Below are positions 1-10,329 of a stretch of DNA of 14,056 nucleotides, piece after piece. The stretch comes from Phoronis ovalis (taxonomy: Eukaryota; Phoronida; Phoronidae). A model generated the notes under the pieces. The model was not told the origin of the DNA. It made no database searches and saw only the letters and a program-made list of their open reading frames with translations. Each line of letters begins with the position of its first letter. Position 1 is the first letter of the stretch. Position numbers and translations under genes: made by a program. The DNA lies in assembly GCA_028565635.1 (NCBI GenBank), contig JAOXYB010034473.1:1-14056 (forward strand), written 5' to 3'.

Positions 1-565
1 TATATATAATTCTAACATACTTCCTCAAATTGCACATCCCGCTTTTTATTGATTTTTACAATGCAAGGTGCTGTGAATTAAAGATTTATGACTACTTTTA
101 TACACAAGAATCCTTGCTGCTAATTTGATTGCATGTTTGATTTCTTTTAAGCTTTAATTAAATAATGCTTAGTGTACATTATTCTGGCCTATCCATTATC
201 ATTTTTGTTATTCTAGTATGGGTTCTTATATCAATGTATATTCAAATATTGAATTTTTAAAAAGTTTTTAACTATATTAATTTGGATTATTATGAGAAAG
301 TTTTTTAGAAGGGGAATGTGTAACAATTCCTTAAGATCAGTGTTAATTTCAGTTTGTTGCCTGCAGCTAAATGAGGGAAGTCAATAGCTACTAATTATGT
401 GAATAAATTAGACACCAATAATAGTTATTATTTTTTTTATTAAACCACATTCTGTTTGAACTAATCTTGTCATAAATGCCTTCTATGATTTAAATTAATT
501 TGCCATTATTAAATGTCACATCTGTAAAATAAAAATTAAGTAAGTCAATGTTTTGTTCATTTTAG
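1..565 (+). other. Intron of the stonin gene (3' part)
   Basis: This is AT-rich sequence with no convincing reading frame. It ends in a pyrimidine-rich stretch followed by AG at 564-565, directly before the open frame of the large stonin exon. The exon opens with two bases that complete a codon, so this intron is phase 1. The upstream exon or exons with the start codon must lie outside the window. Nothing else is recognised here. The in-frame TTG at 553 is inside the intron and is not a start. Confidence 0.75.
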
Positions 566-3500
566 GCATAACTAAAACCGATGAAACACAGGAAGAAACT
601 GACATATCTCAACCATCCTCTACACTGGAAAAAGAACTATTGGAAATGGGAGATTCAAATAGCTCTTCTCAGCCTATAGGGACAGATAGTCTGGTTGATG
701 AATTTCTGGGGATAAGTTCAGAGGAAATAAAAGTTCCGAAACCCAAAACACTAGAAGATTTATTGAGCCCAAAGAAGAAAAAAACAGAAGCTATTGAAAA
801 TAATCAAGCAAATGGAGATTTATTATCTGGAGATTTGTTATGTGATAGTTCTGTAACAGAAAATGATGTGTCAAATAATAATAGAGATTTAAATCAAAAT
901 GACACTAACTCTGTTATTACAGGGGATGATTTGGACATGTTTGAAAGTCTTGATCAAAATAATACTGCTGAGAAAGATATTGTTAAACACGAAGAACAAA
1001 AGATTGAAATTACAGAAGTACAACCAGAAATTGTGGAACAACTGCAACCAGTTGCTGCAGTAAAACAACCAGAGAAAACTAAACGACTAAGAAGTGCTCA
1101 AAAGCCAAAAGAAATTGATGCAAATGTTGTTGCCAAAATAATGGGCACTCAGTGTAACCAAGCGTCTGTGCAGAGTTCGTCTACTGTTATACTACAGCAG
1201 TCTGTTGATGATCCTGATTTTGCAGAATTTCTTGCTGAACGAAAAGAGGGTCAACTTATATCTACTGAGGAGTGTGGCTTAAAACCAGCAGCATCCAACA
1301 GCGACATCTGGGGAAAACCACCAAATAATGAAGGAGAAAATTTTGCGAGTGATTTAGAAGCATCCTTTCAGTCTGAGCCAGGATTTCAAGGAAATCTTTT
1401 CAGTGATAGAGTTGAAGAAGATGCTCCACCAGAATTGGATAATAAGAATGAACTCGATATGTTTGGCGATCAAGGAAATGAAGTGTCAGTTGAAAGTAAG
1501 GGATTAGCAAATGAGGTTGATGAATTTTTAGGGCTAAGCACGTCAGCTCCCGTAACAGCAGGAGGTGATTTAGATGCTTTCATTGCTGCTGATGCAACAA
1601 CTTCTATGACACAAGAAGCTGATGATTTGGACCCGTTTGCACCTGTTGATGCTAAAGCTAAATCCTCAAAAGTTGATCCATTCTTTAAAAGTTTTTCCCA
1701 AACCATTACAGATGATGATTTTCTAGTTGACGATGATGAGAACTTACCGTCTCCAGCTAAAGATGCTGATGATCCCTTTGGCGAAAAACCGGTAGCAGAA
1801 GAGGATGTGGAAGAAGAAGAAGAGGATGAGGAAGATGAGGATGCAGATGAAGGTGAAGAGGAAGAGGAAGAGGAGGAGGAGGAGGAAGAGGAGGAAGAGG
1901 AGGAAGAGGAAGAAGAAGAGGAAGAAGAAGCAATGAGTGAAAATAAGAAAGACAATAAGGAGGAAAGTTCTAAAAAGCCAACAAGTGACAAGAAAGAAAA
2001 ATGTGTCAAAACATCAGCACAGAAATCAACTGATGATACTAAGCCTAAACGTACAAAGATAAAGAAAGTTGAAGAACCCAAACCAATTCCTACATCTGTG
2101 AAACCTGTTCCAAGACCTAAACCAAAACATGAGGACAGAAAAATTGAAGTTGTAATAAAAGATGCTACTGATGGGGAGGCAGAAACAGTTCCTGTACTGG
2201 CCCCACCACCAAAAATACAACCTGCAAAATCTCCAGAGAAAACAGAGCGTATTAATCCATTTGATAAGGAAGGTGAAAATGCTACAGCTGCTGAAGCCTT
2301 AGTAGATTTTGATGGTGCTGCTCCCGCTGTAAGATTAGAAACTGATGCCACTGATCAACAAGAACCTGTTACTGTTGAATCTGTAACTAAACAAGCAGAA
2401 TTAAGAAAAAAAGTCTCGTCAGAGTTTTCAACGGAAAGTTCCATAGAAGAAGATACCGGGGAAGATTTGCCCGTATTTCATCCAAAGTTTGAAGGTGATT
2501 ATTGGACAGTTCATTTGAGATTACCTACAAAGAAATACAAAACATTCTCAAAGTTAACTAACACTATGAATGCTGTAAGAAATAAACGCTACTGGAAAGA
2601 AGTTTACATGAAAGTTGTTACAGATTCTGACAAAATTATTTTGAAAATCTACAATAAGTTAGAAGAATTGAAAGGTAACAAAATGGCAGTACAAGAAATA
2701 CCATTACAACCTTGTTATAGTCTATCCAATATTTTTGAGCAGCCATTTGATCAGTATGGAAAAATACACACTTTTAAGTTGCAGTATGAATATTATAAAG
2801 AAAGAGTCGGAGTTCGTACAGATAGACTTACTGAGGCCATTCCTCGATTTATCCGTGAACATACTAAACCTAAAGCAAACATGATTTTAGATCATACGCC
2901 ACAAAATTCCGAGGTGTTGAAATTTGGTTCTAAAGATTATCAACATTTGAGAAGTTTGCTTTGGTTTTTGGAAGATGAATTGTTAAAATTGCCATCACAA
3001 CGGGACAGATCTCTTACATACCAGAAAGACGAGATAACAGGTGAAGTTTGGGATGAATATCAAGCTGTCATAGATAAAGAAGGTCATATTGTACAACAAA
3101 AAGCTAGAATCCGCTTATTTTGTTTAGCTTTTGTTAGTGGTAGTCCTGAAATTGAATTTGGTATCAATGATATTCGTCGCCGTGGAAAGGAGGTTGTAGG
3201 ACGACACGACATTATTCCAATCAAAACAGAAGAGTGGATTCATATTCTAGAACCAGAGTTTCATTCGGTCATAAATCAGGAAGAATTTTATAAAACAAAT
3301 ACAATAAAGTTTAAACCCTTGGATGCTTGTAGATATGAACTGATGCGATTCCGAACTCGTCTTAAAGTTAATCGTGAACTTCCTTTACAAGTTACAACAA
3401 AAATGATTGTACAGCCAAAACACATAGAAATCCGTGCTGACGTCTTAATTCCCGGATACTATTCCACCAAAAAGAAGGAAGGACAAGTTCCATGTGAAGA

Positions 3501-3751
3501 TATCCAGATACGAATCCCAATTCCAGAACCATGGATATATTTATTCCGGGTGGAGAAACGTTTTGGATATGGGTCCATAAAATCAGCTTTAAGGAAGCCT
3601 GGAAAGATCAAAGGATTAGAGAGATTGACCATGATTGCTCAAGGGGTATTACCTCCTAGTTTGATTGAAGCTTCCTGTGGTACTGCTAAATATGAACATG
3701 TCTTCAACTCAGTGGTGTGGAGAATACCAAGACTCCCAGAGAGAAACGAAG
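566..3751 (+). CDS. Stonin / stoned-B-like endocytic adaptor, large internal exon
   Basis: This exon encodes about 1061 residues of a stonin (stoned-B family), a cytosolic adaptor that links synaptotagmin and AP-2 for clathrin-mediated retrieval of synaptic vesicles. The N-terminal 630 or so residues are an acidic, disordered linker. It has three DPF motifs (1639 region, 1675-1683, 1771-1779), which are typical AP-2 appendage ligands, and one NPF (2254-2262), an EH-domain ligand. A run of acidic residues lies at 1798-1929 and is followed by a Lys-rich stretch. The stonin homology domain begins near 2461 (motif HPKFEGDYWTVHLRLP). The mu-homology domain begins near 3103 (ARIRLFCLAFVSGSPEIEFG) and breaks off at RLPERNEG. 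The exon starts after the AG at 565 and ends before the donor GTAATA at 3752, in phase 1. Reading through the donor would add 30 unrelated residues and stop at 3843. The family is certain. Which paralogue it is, and the N-terminus, are not visible. Confidence 0.95.
1798..1929 (+). repeat. GAA/GAG low-complexity tract coding for an acidic run
   Basis: Of 44 successive codons only three are not Glu or Asp (one Val, one Ala, one Gly). The last 25 codons (1855-1929) are all Glu, written as an irregular mix of GAA and GAG. The mix argues against a freshly expanded pure trinucleotide repeat. The opposite strand reads as a long poly-Ser frame, which is only a shadow of this tract. Confidence 0.95.
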
Positions 3752-4594
3752 GTAATAGCTTAATACTAATAATTAAAAGCGGGAATCTATACATGTGCAT
3801 GATACGTTATCTGAGAAGCTGGCATAACTATAAATTTAGGTAAATGTCAACATAACAAAAACATATAATTATGCTAAATCATTAAACATGTTAACAAAGT
3901 CAGGTATGAGTGCTAAGTAATTTTCATGCATGTCAAGTGGATGACGCAGTACATAAATGGTTTTATACACGTGTATTATGTATAATTATGATGCGCGATA
4001 CACATTTTAGCAATATATATTCCTCTTGTAACTACCATTGACATGCAAAATGTCTATAGTCCCTATTGATTCTAAGACTCAATTTAATGAATTAGACTGC
4101 CTAATTAAATAAGCTTCAAGCTATTAAATATTAAAATTTTTAGACACAACTACTAATAAAAGTTGTATGAATCTGTTACAAAAATCTATCTGATGAAATC
4201 ATAAAACCTGGAAATATGTACCTTTTAATTTATTTTTTATATTTTGTATGGGAGCTTTTAAACGAAAACATATGTTTTATTACAGTTTTTCCATATTATA
4301 TTTCTTTGTACAAATTCAGGTAACATTATTACATATTGATTTATTAAATCTGTTGTGTATTGATATTTGCTGTATTTTGATATTAGCTCCTTAATAGCAT
4401 AACTATTTAATATAATATTTAGTACCTCAAGCATACCAAAAAAAACTGAATCTATTTTTATTAATCAAAATTTAATTTAAAAATCAAGTTTTTGTATTGA
4501 TGATGTCATTGTTTGAATATGTATGATATATTATTTTGATATTTAGCATGTTATCTTGTAGTAATATTGGTTAAACATTATAAATGTATTACAG
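3752..4594 (+). other. Stonin intron, phase 1
   Basis: This is an 843-nt intron from donor GTAATA (3752) to acceptor ATTACAG (ending 4594). It joins a single G to GT, giving Gly, and the protein reads across the joint as NEG-AYKTHLF, as expected inside a stonin mu-homology domain. The sequence is AT-rich, and I see no gene or repeat in it. Confidence 0.9.
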
Positions 4595-4722
4595 GTGCAT
4601 ATAAAACTCATTTGTTTGTACTGAGGCTAGATCTGGGTCCACATGATGTTGTGCCAGAAAAATATGAGAAATATGTGGAGGTGGAGTACACAATGCCAAA
4701 CACAACAATATCTAGATCACAG
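4595..4722 (+). CDS. Stonin / stoned-B-like adaptor, penultimate exon
   Basis: This 128-nt exon encodes about 42 residues of the mu-homology domain. It reads AYKTHLFVLRLDLGPHD near its start and ends NTTISRSQ. The text TTHLFVLRLDLGPHD-like followed by a VEVEYTMP strand is characteristic of the C-terminal half of stonin mu-homology domains. It enters in phase 1 after ATTACAG and leaves in phase 0 at a consensus donor, CAG|GTAAGT (4723). Reading on would reach a stop at 4795-4797, so this exon must be spliced. It is shown separately from the flanking exons because it is the same gene. Confidence 0.95.
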
Positions 4723-6150
4723 GTAAGTGAAGTCTGTCAGTCTCATTGGAAAACCGCTGCAGTATTGAAATTCAGGCCTGTAATCCTAGTAAAATGAAAT
4801 TTACTTTTGTTGCTATTAATAGTGCGATGAGTGATATATGGATTGGTTGGTTTTGAACAGCAGACTTATATAATTTACTACATGTATGTATACTTACTAA
4901 AAAAAATATTTTATGAAGAAACTAACAGAAACTATGTCAACAAATGACAGTAGATATAGTAAGGCTTGCGATTGTATATTGTGTTGCTCGCAGTTGTATC
5001 CTGGCTGGTGAAATTAGATTATATCAGTGAGCATTTCGTAATACTAAACTTGTAAGTGGCCCTGTCACTACTGACATCTGCTGGAATATACTAGAGCTGA
5101 TAAGTAGTGTAATAAAATATCTACTTAAACATACCAAATATTTAATACTTAGTGCCACATAAATTATTACTCTAACAGCATGTTAAATCTTTGATAAAAA
5201 AGGCAATGATTCCATATTGTCAGTAATAACTTGCAATGATGTTTTTGAGACATTATTTGTGCCATCATCTGACCATCCAAGTAAATAAAAGAGAAGACAT
5301 GGTATTTATATGGTATAAGGACACACTTGATTTTCCCATCCACTTCTATAGTAAATTCATGTAATTAAATCATTATTAAAATTTCCCAAACATTGGGCGA
5401 AGAAAATGACCTGTTAAGAACTGAAGATTATTATGTATACTACTCCCAGTTAATTTTTCGTGCAGGCATGACCAGCAAAATATTTTGCTATTCCGCTATT
5501 TATGACATTGGGCAATTCCATTTCACAGGTTGTCTGATTCTAGTATAATTCCATTTCCAACTCATGATACAGCATATAAGCACATTTTTTTTTCCGATTT
5601 GAAATTATAAAACCATTAGCACATTGATAAACGTGTGTGCAAAATCACGAATACTGCTGTTAGTGGGACCTGATAAGTTTAAAGCAAAAGTGCATAGAAT
5701 AGAAATAATTATAATCTTCTTATTATGAAAATTGAAGTATATTACAAAGCAACATATTCATGATAAGTGTTACAAAAAATAACATATCTTTTAAACCACA
5801 CCCTAACTTGACCTGGAAATGTGACATCTGAAGTCATGTTAAAACATTTCTTACCTCTATCATAACAATACATAACTTGTTCAGGAAGATATTCAGAGCT
5901 TTATTTATTATAACTGAGTACATGTTAAATTACATTTTTTGATTGTAAATTATTTACGGAATAAGAGAATGTAAAGAGAATAATTGTACTTAATAAGTGA
6001 CAGTGAAAAACTGATTATGGCAGCTGGTAGATTGTACAATGTGAATACTATTTAGGATTCAGTTCAAAATGTATTATCAAGACAAAATGTGCATGCTAGT
6101 ACCACATCTTTTCAATATTTAATCATAATCTTTTTAAAATTTCATTGTAG
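4723..6150 (+). other. Last stonin intron, phase 0
   Basis: This is a 1428-nt intron from the GTAAGT donor to the TTCATTGTAG acceptor. It is AT-rich, and no coding exon or clear transposon was recognised in it. A short, less AT-rich patch around 5055-5085 (CACTACTGACATCTGCTGG) could be a small repeat fragment, but there is nothing within the window to pair it with. Confidence 0.9.
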
Positions 6151-6495
6151 ATTCGGTCTATCTCTGCAACAACAGAAGAACCTCCTGAAAAATGGGTTAA
6201 ACTGTTGGGTCATTATGAATATAAAGTTGAAATGGAACATATTTACGGCGATCCAGCAGCTGCTAACTTAGAAACACCACCAGGAGGTGCTACTGGTGGA
6301 GCTGTGCAGTCTAGTGAAGATGAGGAAAATGATGATGAGCAGGAAAAAGAATGGAAAAGTGATTTCAGCGATTCTGAGGAAGAAAATGTTGTATCAGGTA
6401 CTGGAGGTGATAGTGAAGAAGATGAAGAAGAGGATGATGATGATGAAGACAATACAGTTGAAGTTAAAGAAGAGAAGTTGGTAGACATGGATTAG
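6151..6495 (+). CDS. Stonin / stoned-B-like adaptor, last exon with acidic C-terminal tail
   Basis: This exon gives the last 114 residues and a TAG stop at 6493-6495. It opens in phase 0 with IRSISATTEEPPEKWVKLLG and HYEYKVEMEH, which is the final strand region of the mu-homology domain. After about residue 30 the sequence leaves the conserved fold. It continues as a Gly/Pro/Ala stretch and then a strongly acidic tail of roughly 60 residues rich in Glu, Asp and Ser. The tail includes DFSDSEEE, and SDSEEE-type stretches are typical casein-kinase-2 substrates (inference only). The tail is unusual because most stonins I know of end soon after the mu-homology domain. Its close proximity and in-frame continuity to the conserved part leave little doubt that it is coding. 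Confidence 0.95.
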   Translation: MRSISATTEEPPEKWVKLLGHYEYKVEMEHIYGDPAAANLETPPGGATGGAVQSSEDEENDDEQEKEWKSDFSDSEEENVVSGTGGDSEEDEEEDDDDEDNTVEVKEEKLVDMD

Positions 6496-8325
6496 GACTG
6501 TTAGTGTATAAAACATAGTGGAAAAGTAGTTTTGTTAACTTAGATTTGTACCACAAAAACATATAAGAATGTGTTTGTTGGTTACTAATATAGCATTTAT
6601 CATGAAAATACTTGAAGAAAATATTTGTAATTGTAATTTTATGGTGTGCTTATTTGTTTCAAGACAAGGAGAAAGTGACACCCTTTTGTAGTGCATAAAT
6701 ACTGGAGATTCCATTAAGGTTTGTGCCATGTTTGTCATAATATAGTTGCAAAAGAATACATTCAATTATATAGTGAATAATTACTTCATGATAGATAGAA
6801 CTACTAAATTAAAAGATAGTTTTTGATGAAATTACAATTATAGATCTAAAGATACTACACTTAACTAGTAATAATTTGCTGTGAATACCAAACCTGGTTT
6901 GTTGCTGTAGAACTACTTTTATATATTTATTATAGTCATCCATATGAAGTATACACGCTGTTGTCTATAGCTTAGTCGCGTTTTTAGAATGTCTTATTTG
7001 ATTGTAGCCCATGATAGGTCACAGTTTTATTATGCGAATGAGATTGATTTGTTAAAACTATGCCATGTATTATAGAAATTTTATTTACATGTGTTTGCCA
7101 ATGCAATATGATGATGCAATTTGCATATTTTTTGTAGGACAAAATGTATTATATGTACTACAGTTTACTTAATATGAAGTATGGCCACCATTGGCAATAG
7201 ACTTGCTACATTTATCGGTGTTGAATACGAGAATGAGTGATAAGTTCACTGTTGTTGGTATATTGTTGAGAATAACAGGATATTTTAGTTTCTATACTGT
7301 TTTTCTGCGTTTTTACTTTTATTTTGTTGTTATTTCTTTTATGTTTATGTTGTATTTTGAAGACCTGTTATTTTGCCATAAAAACTTGTTGTTTGTATGT
7401 TATGTGTCATATATAGTGTAATGTGTTAAGTTTTCTACTGGTTATAATAAGGACAGGTACTTAATGAAGTGTACTTAATGAATTTACAGACAATGGCCAC
7501 AATATACAACATTACCAAATAGAACAATCAAACTATATACAGCTATTATTCATTCTCAAATTGTGTCAGCTGAAGTCTCCACTTCTATGAACTTGGACAG
7601 TGTAACCTTGGATGAAATTTTTGTAAACATCTAGAATTTTTAGGGATATACATAATGCACTTTAAATATTACATCAAAATCAGGGCAAAAAACTTGCCTG
7701 ATATCATTGTATTAATCAAAAATTTAGGGCCTGGCAGTCTACACTGTGTATTATTGGGTAGTTAAACGTTCTGTCATTTTGTGCCTGCAAAAGCAACAAT
7801 TTTCTGTAAACCATTTAGGAAAGTTGTTATCTGTCTGGTAGTCATACCATATTCTTGTTGGAGGAGATTTTAGAAGGCAGTAGTATGTAAAAAAGAAATA
7901 TATCCAAATGTTACACATACACGGTAACTTATAACTTAGAATGAACTGACTGAACATTTTGTAGCTGGAGAAGAAGCGAAACTTTATATGTCTGTTGATC
8001 TTGAGGACCAATAGTATCTGCATAACCTTTCCCCTAGAAATATTGACTTACAATATCGTTGTATACGCTTATATTAAAATTTCTCGTAACACTGTGAAAA
8101 TTGTTAGTGTTTATAAATGAAATATGCTGTGATGTGTTAATGTTTAATTATGTGATAAAAACAGTATACTAAATTGTAGACTTTATTGTGATGTTATCAA
8201 GTCTAGAAGTATAGTTTTTGATTGATTTACAGTGCTCTATGTTTTATTCAAAGTACCTCATTTTTTAGTTGTTGCTTTTGTTGTTGTATTTGTATTAAAA
8301 TAAAATCAGTTTAAATGTATGAAAA
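6496..8325 (+). other. Probable long 3' UTR of the stonin gene
   Basis: About 1.8 kb follow the stonin stop with no supportable gene. The stretch is T-rich on this strand, with short chance frames only (for example 7191-7421, a T-rich hydrophobic frame without homology). The first canonical AATAAA I find downstream of the stop is at 8299, so a UTR of this length is plausible. Neuronal genes often have long 3' UTRs. An earlier end using a variant signal such as ATTAAA is possible. Confidence 0.5.
8299..8304 (+). terminator. Candidate polyadenylation signal AATAAA for stonin
   Basis: This is the first canonical AATAAA after the stonin stop. It is preceded by a T/GT-rich stretch and followed within about 30-40 nt by T-rich sequence (GTTCATTTGTTATC). 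Further AATAAA hexamers occur at 8586 and 8830, so alternative ends are possible. Confidence 0.45.
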
Positions 8326-9195
8326 TTGTTCATTTGTTATCATGTACTGATTATTAAAAGTGTTATAGTCATATTATTTCTTAAATTAAAGTTGGTGATG
8401 AATTGCAGTCAAAAGGACCATTTTAACAAATCTAGTATCATATCTAACTCACTGAATATTGCGAATGAGAAAATATAAATGTGTTTCATATATAAAGAAG
8501 ATTTGGAATAACGTGACTTAACTTTGTAAAGTATTAAAGCAAAAGTGACATTTCGCTTGGCAAGGGGGACCTTTTAACTTTGAAAAATAAATGAGAATGA
8601 CTTTTTAATGGGTTCTGCATGTATTTACAGGGAAATAAACAACAAAAGTATATAGCCTTGACTTAATTTAACTAAGTAACGCGTCACTAAATTTAGGAGG
8701 AATGGGTGCGACGCTGCGACATATTCCGCAGGGCTAACACTAGCCAATTGACATCTCTTTCATGCACCAGGGGGCACCTTTTAAAATATTGATTACATAC
8801 GACTCTATATTGTGCTATAATATGTATGTAATAAAATAATCCTGTGGTTTAAAATATTATTTATCGCCATACCAATGATATGTGCCAACTCGATTATTCA
8901 TACAAAATTTGGCTGATACCCGGAACTTGTGCTGTTTTGAAATGAGTTGCAGCGGCTTCCGGTAATGATATAAGCGGCCAAAAGAGAATTTGATAAGAGA
9001 ATTGTCCGCCGACTTTAAAATTTATTTTCCTGAATCTACCTATCATTGAAAGTTGTTGATTTGCTATATGACACGTAAACAAATAATGAATGTAAGTAAT
9101 TACTGTGTACCAGGAATACTTGATTTTAATAGTGGGATTTTAAGAAATGATTGCAAGATGAATATTCATTCACACACGCACGTGTCAATCTATTA
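8326..9195. other. Intergenic sequence without a recognised gene
   Basis: No gene is supported here. Two related G-rich motifs occur in direct orientation, GGGGGACCTTTTAA (8564-8577) and GGGGGCACCTTTTAA (about 8770-8784). They may be edges of an old repeat. A minus-strand frame at 8894-9082 has no recognisable homology. The patch 8690-8740 is less AT-rich and contains several CpGs. Confidence 0.5.
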
Positions 9196-9736
9196 GGGTA
9201 TTAAAATGTAGGTAATTTCATCCATGTAGGTAATTTCGGACACTTGAATAAAGTATCAAAAATAGCACTTACAGTATCATAGTAAGATAATAAAGAAATG
9301 TCACCACTCGTCACAGGTGTCTGAAAACACGCACATATGTCATCTAACAGGCATGCAGATTGCGGTACTAGTAGTTGCTCAAAGTTAAGGATATACAGCT
9401 TCTTTTTGATGTCTAATGGCTCAGAATTGCATAAGCCTTGTAAATCTGTAATATTCCGCTTATTTTTTGAACGTTTTTATCACTTTTATAAGAAAATAGA
9501 AAGTGTCCGAAATTACCCACTAAGCTATAAAGTGGACGAAATTACCTACGTCAAGTGAGTGTTGAATTTTGACACAACGCGACGCTGGCGTTTACCGGAA
9601 ATCGAAACAAATGGTAAAACAATACACACGAGTGAAAGAGGTTTCTAACGGTATGTAATATGTATATATTGCTAAGTAAGATAATATTTTACAAAGCCAT
9701 CTAACCAAAAGTGTCCGAAATTACCTACATTTACCC
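9196..9736. mobile_element. Element A: non-autonomous inverted-repeat element (MITE-like), TA-flanked
   Basis: The left end reads GGGTA…ATGTAGGTAATTTC…GGACACTT. The right end, read on the other strand, is GGGTAAATGTAGGTAATTTC followed by GGACACTT. The left arm (9196-9245) equals the right arm (9709-9736) with a 4-nt insertion and an 18-nt duplication. TA occurs directly outside both ends (9194-9195 and 9737-9738), consistent with a TA target duplication as used by Tc1/mariner-type elements, although a TA match alone is weak. The core 20-mer AAGTGTCCGAAATTACCTAC or a close variant occurs again at 9501-9520 and 9530-9549. There is no transposase; the short frame at 9337-9558 shows no known domain. 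The superfamily is uncertain. Confidence 0.8.
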
Positions 9737-10072
9737 TACACGGTAATATTACATTATTAGTTATTTATACACAATGTCCGTCTGACTTTGACACTCTAAA
9801 TCGTCTGCGTCGGCTCAACAGACCCTGCAAACTGTCATCGTTTTACTAAAGATTGTTGTATGTAGCAGTAATTTCCCTCAGTTTAGGCAACACATGCGCC
9901 CAATAACTATGTTGGTCGGTGGAAAAGCCTTGGCTTATGTTTCTTTGTTCATTATGTACCGACGTTAAATAAAGATTATTCTTATTCTTTAACATTGCAC
10001 TGGTAGTATTCTATTTGCTTTAGGTACGTAACTTACTGCAGAAGTAATTCTCTAATTAAACTATAAATTGCG
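9737..10072. other. Intergenic stretch with a possible LINE-type 3' tail
   Basis: No gene is seen. Around 9968-9992 an AATAAAG is followed by a short degenerate TTATTC repeat. This is a common look for the 3' end of a truncated non-LTR retrotransposon, but no reverse transcriptase frame precedes it. A plain polyadenylation signal beside a microsatellite would look the same, so this is only a suggestion. Confidence 0.3.
10065..10072. repeat. Left target-site duplication of element B
   Basis: AAATTGCG lies immediately before the left end (CCCGGGAGGGGG) of element B and is repeated exactly at 10330-10337 after its right end. An 8-bp duplication is typical of hAT-type transposition (other 8-bp superfamilies exist). 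Confidence 0.85.
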
Positions 10073-10329
10073 CCCGGGAGGGGGCAGTCAATATGAAAAT
10101 GTACCCATGTTCCAACATGGCTTTTCAAAAAAGCCCCTAACGAAGTGAAATTCTGCAGCAATACACCCCTAAGGAAGTGACTTTTGGGAAAAACACCCCT
10201 AAGGAAGTGTCACACCTCCAAAAAAACCTCCCCTTTTTATGATTTTAGCCTAAGTGCGTTACGATACCCTTTCACGCGAAATTTTGTTGGAAGATGCGTA
10301 CCCACTTGCATATTCACTACCCCCCTGGG
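10073..10329. mobile_element. Element B: MITE with long inverted repeats and 8-bp target duplication
   Basis: This is a 257-bp element. The left arm (about 10080-10117) and the reverse complement of the right arm (about 10285-10324) align over about 38-41 nt, sharing GGGGG-x-AGT-x-AATATG, then TACxCAT-x-TTCCAACA, with few mismatches and one 2-nt gap. The outermost bases are CCC on both arms. The arms are flanked by a perfect 8-bp duplication, AAATTGCG. The interior carries a triplicated 14-mer (10134-10209) and no protein. The size, the lack of coding capacity and the target duplication mark it as a non-autonomous DNA transposon, most likely hAT-like by duplication length. Element C is a diverged relative, so this is a dispersed family in this genome. 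Confidence 0.88.
10134..10209 (+). repeat. Three short direct repeats inside element B
   Basis: CCCCTAACGAAGTG (10134-10147) is followed by two exact copies of CCCCTAAGGAAGTG (10166-10179, 10196-10209), at offsets of 32 and 30 nt. The surrounding bases (AAxTx, AATACA/AAAACA before the next copy) are also partly shared, which suggests an internal tandem unit of about 30 bp. Confidence 0.85.

Noticed and set aside
1470-2351. Long minus-strand open frame rich in Ser
   Set aside because: It is the reverse of the stonin GAA/GAG tract and linker. It has no homology or splice logic of its own.
6205-6495. Separate small acidic protein starting at about 6205
   Set aside because: It is in frame with the stonin exon that starts at 6151 and carries the end of the mu-homology domain. 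The supposed start is a TTG inside that exon.
7191-7421. Hydrophobic membrane-like small protein
   Set aside because: It is a T-rich stretch of the presumed 3' UTR and gives a Phe/Leu/Val-rich frame by composition. There is no proper start context, homology or splicing.
9337-9558. Small protein within element A, perhaps a transposase remnant
   Set aside because: No DDE or DNA-binding motif can be seen, and the frame runs into the repeated 20-mers, so it is a chance frame.
9194-9738. Assigning element A firmly to Tc1/mariner
   Set aside because: The TA flanks fit, but the ends (GGGTA) lack a family signature I recognise and there is no transposase, so the superfamily was left open.
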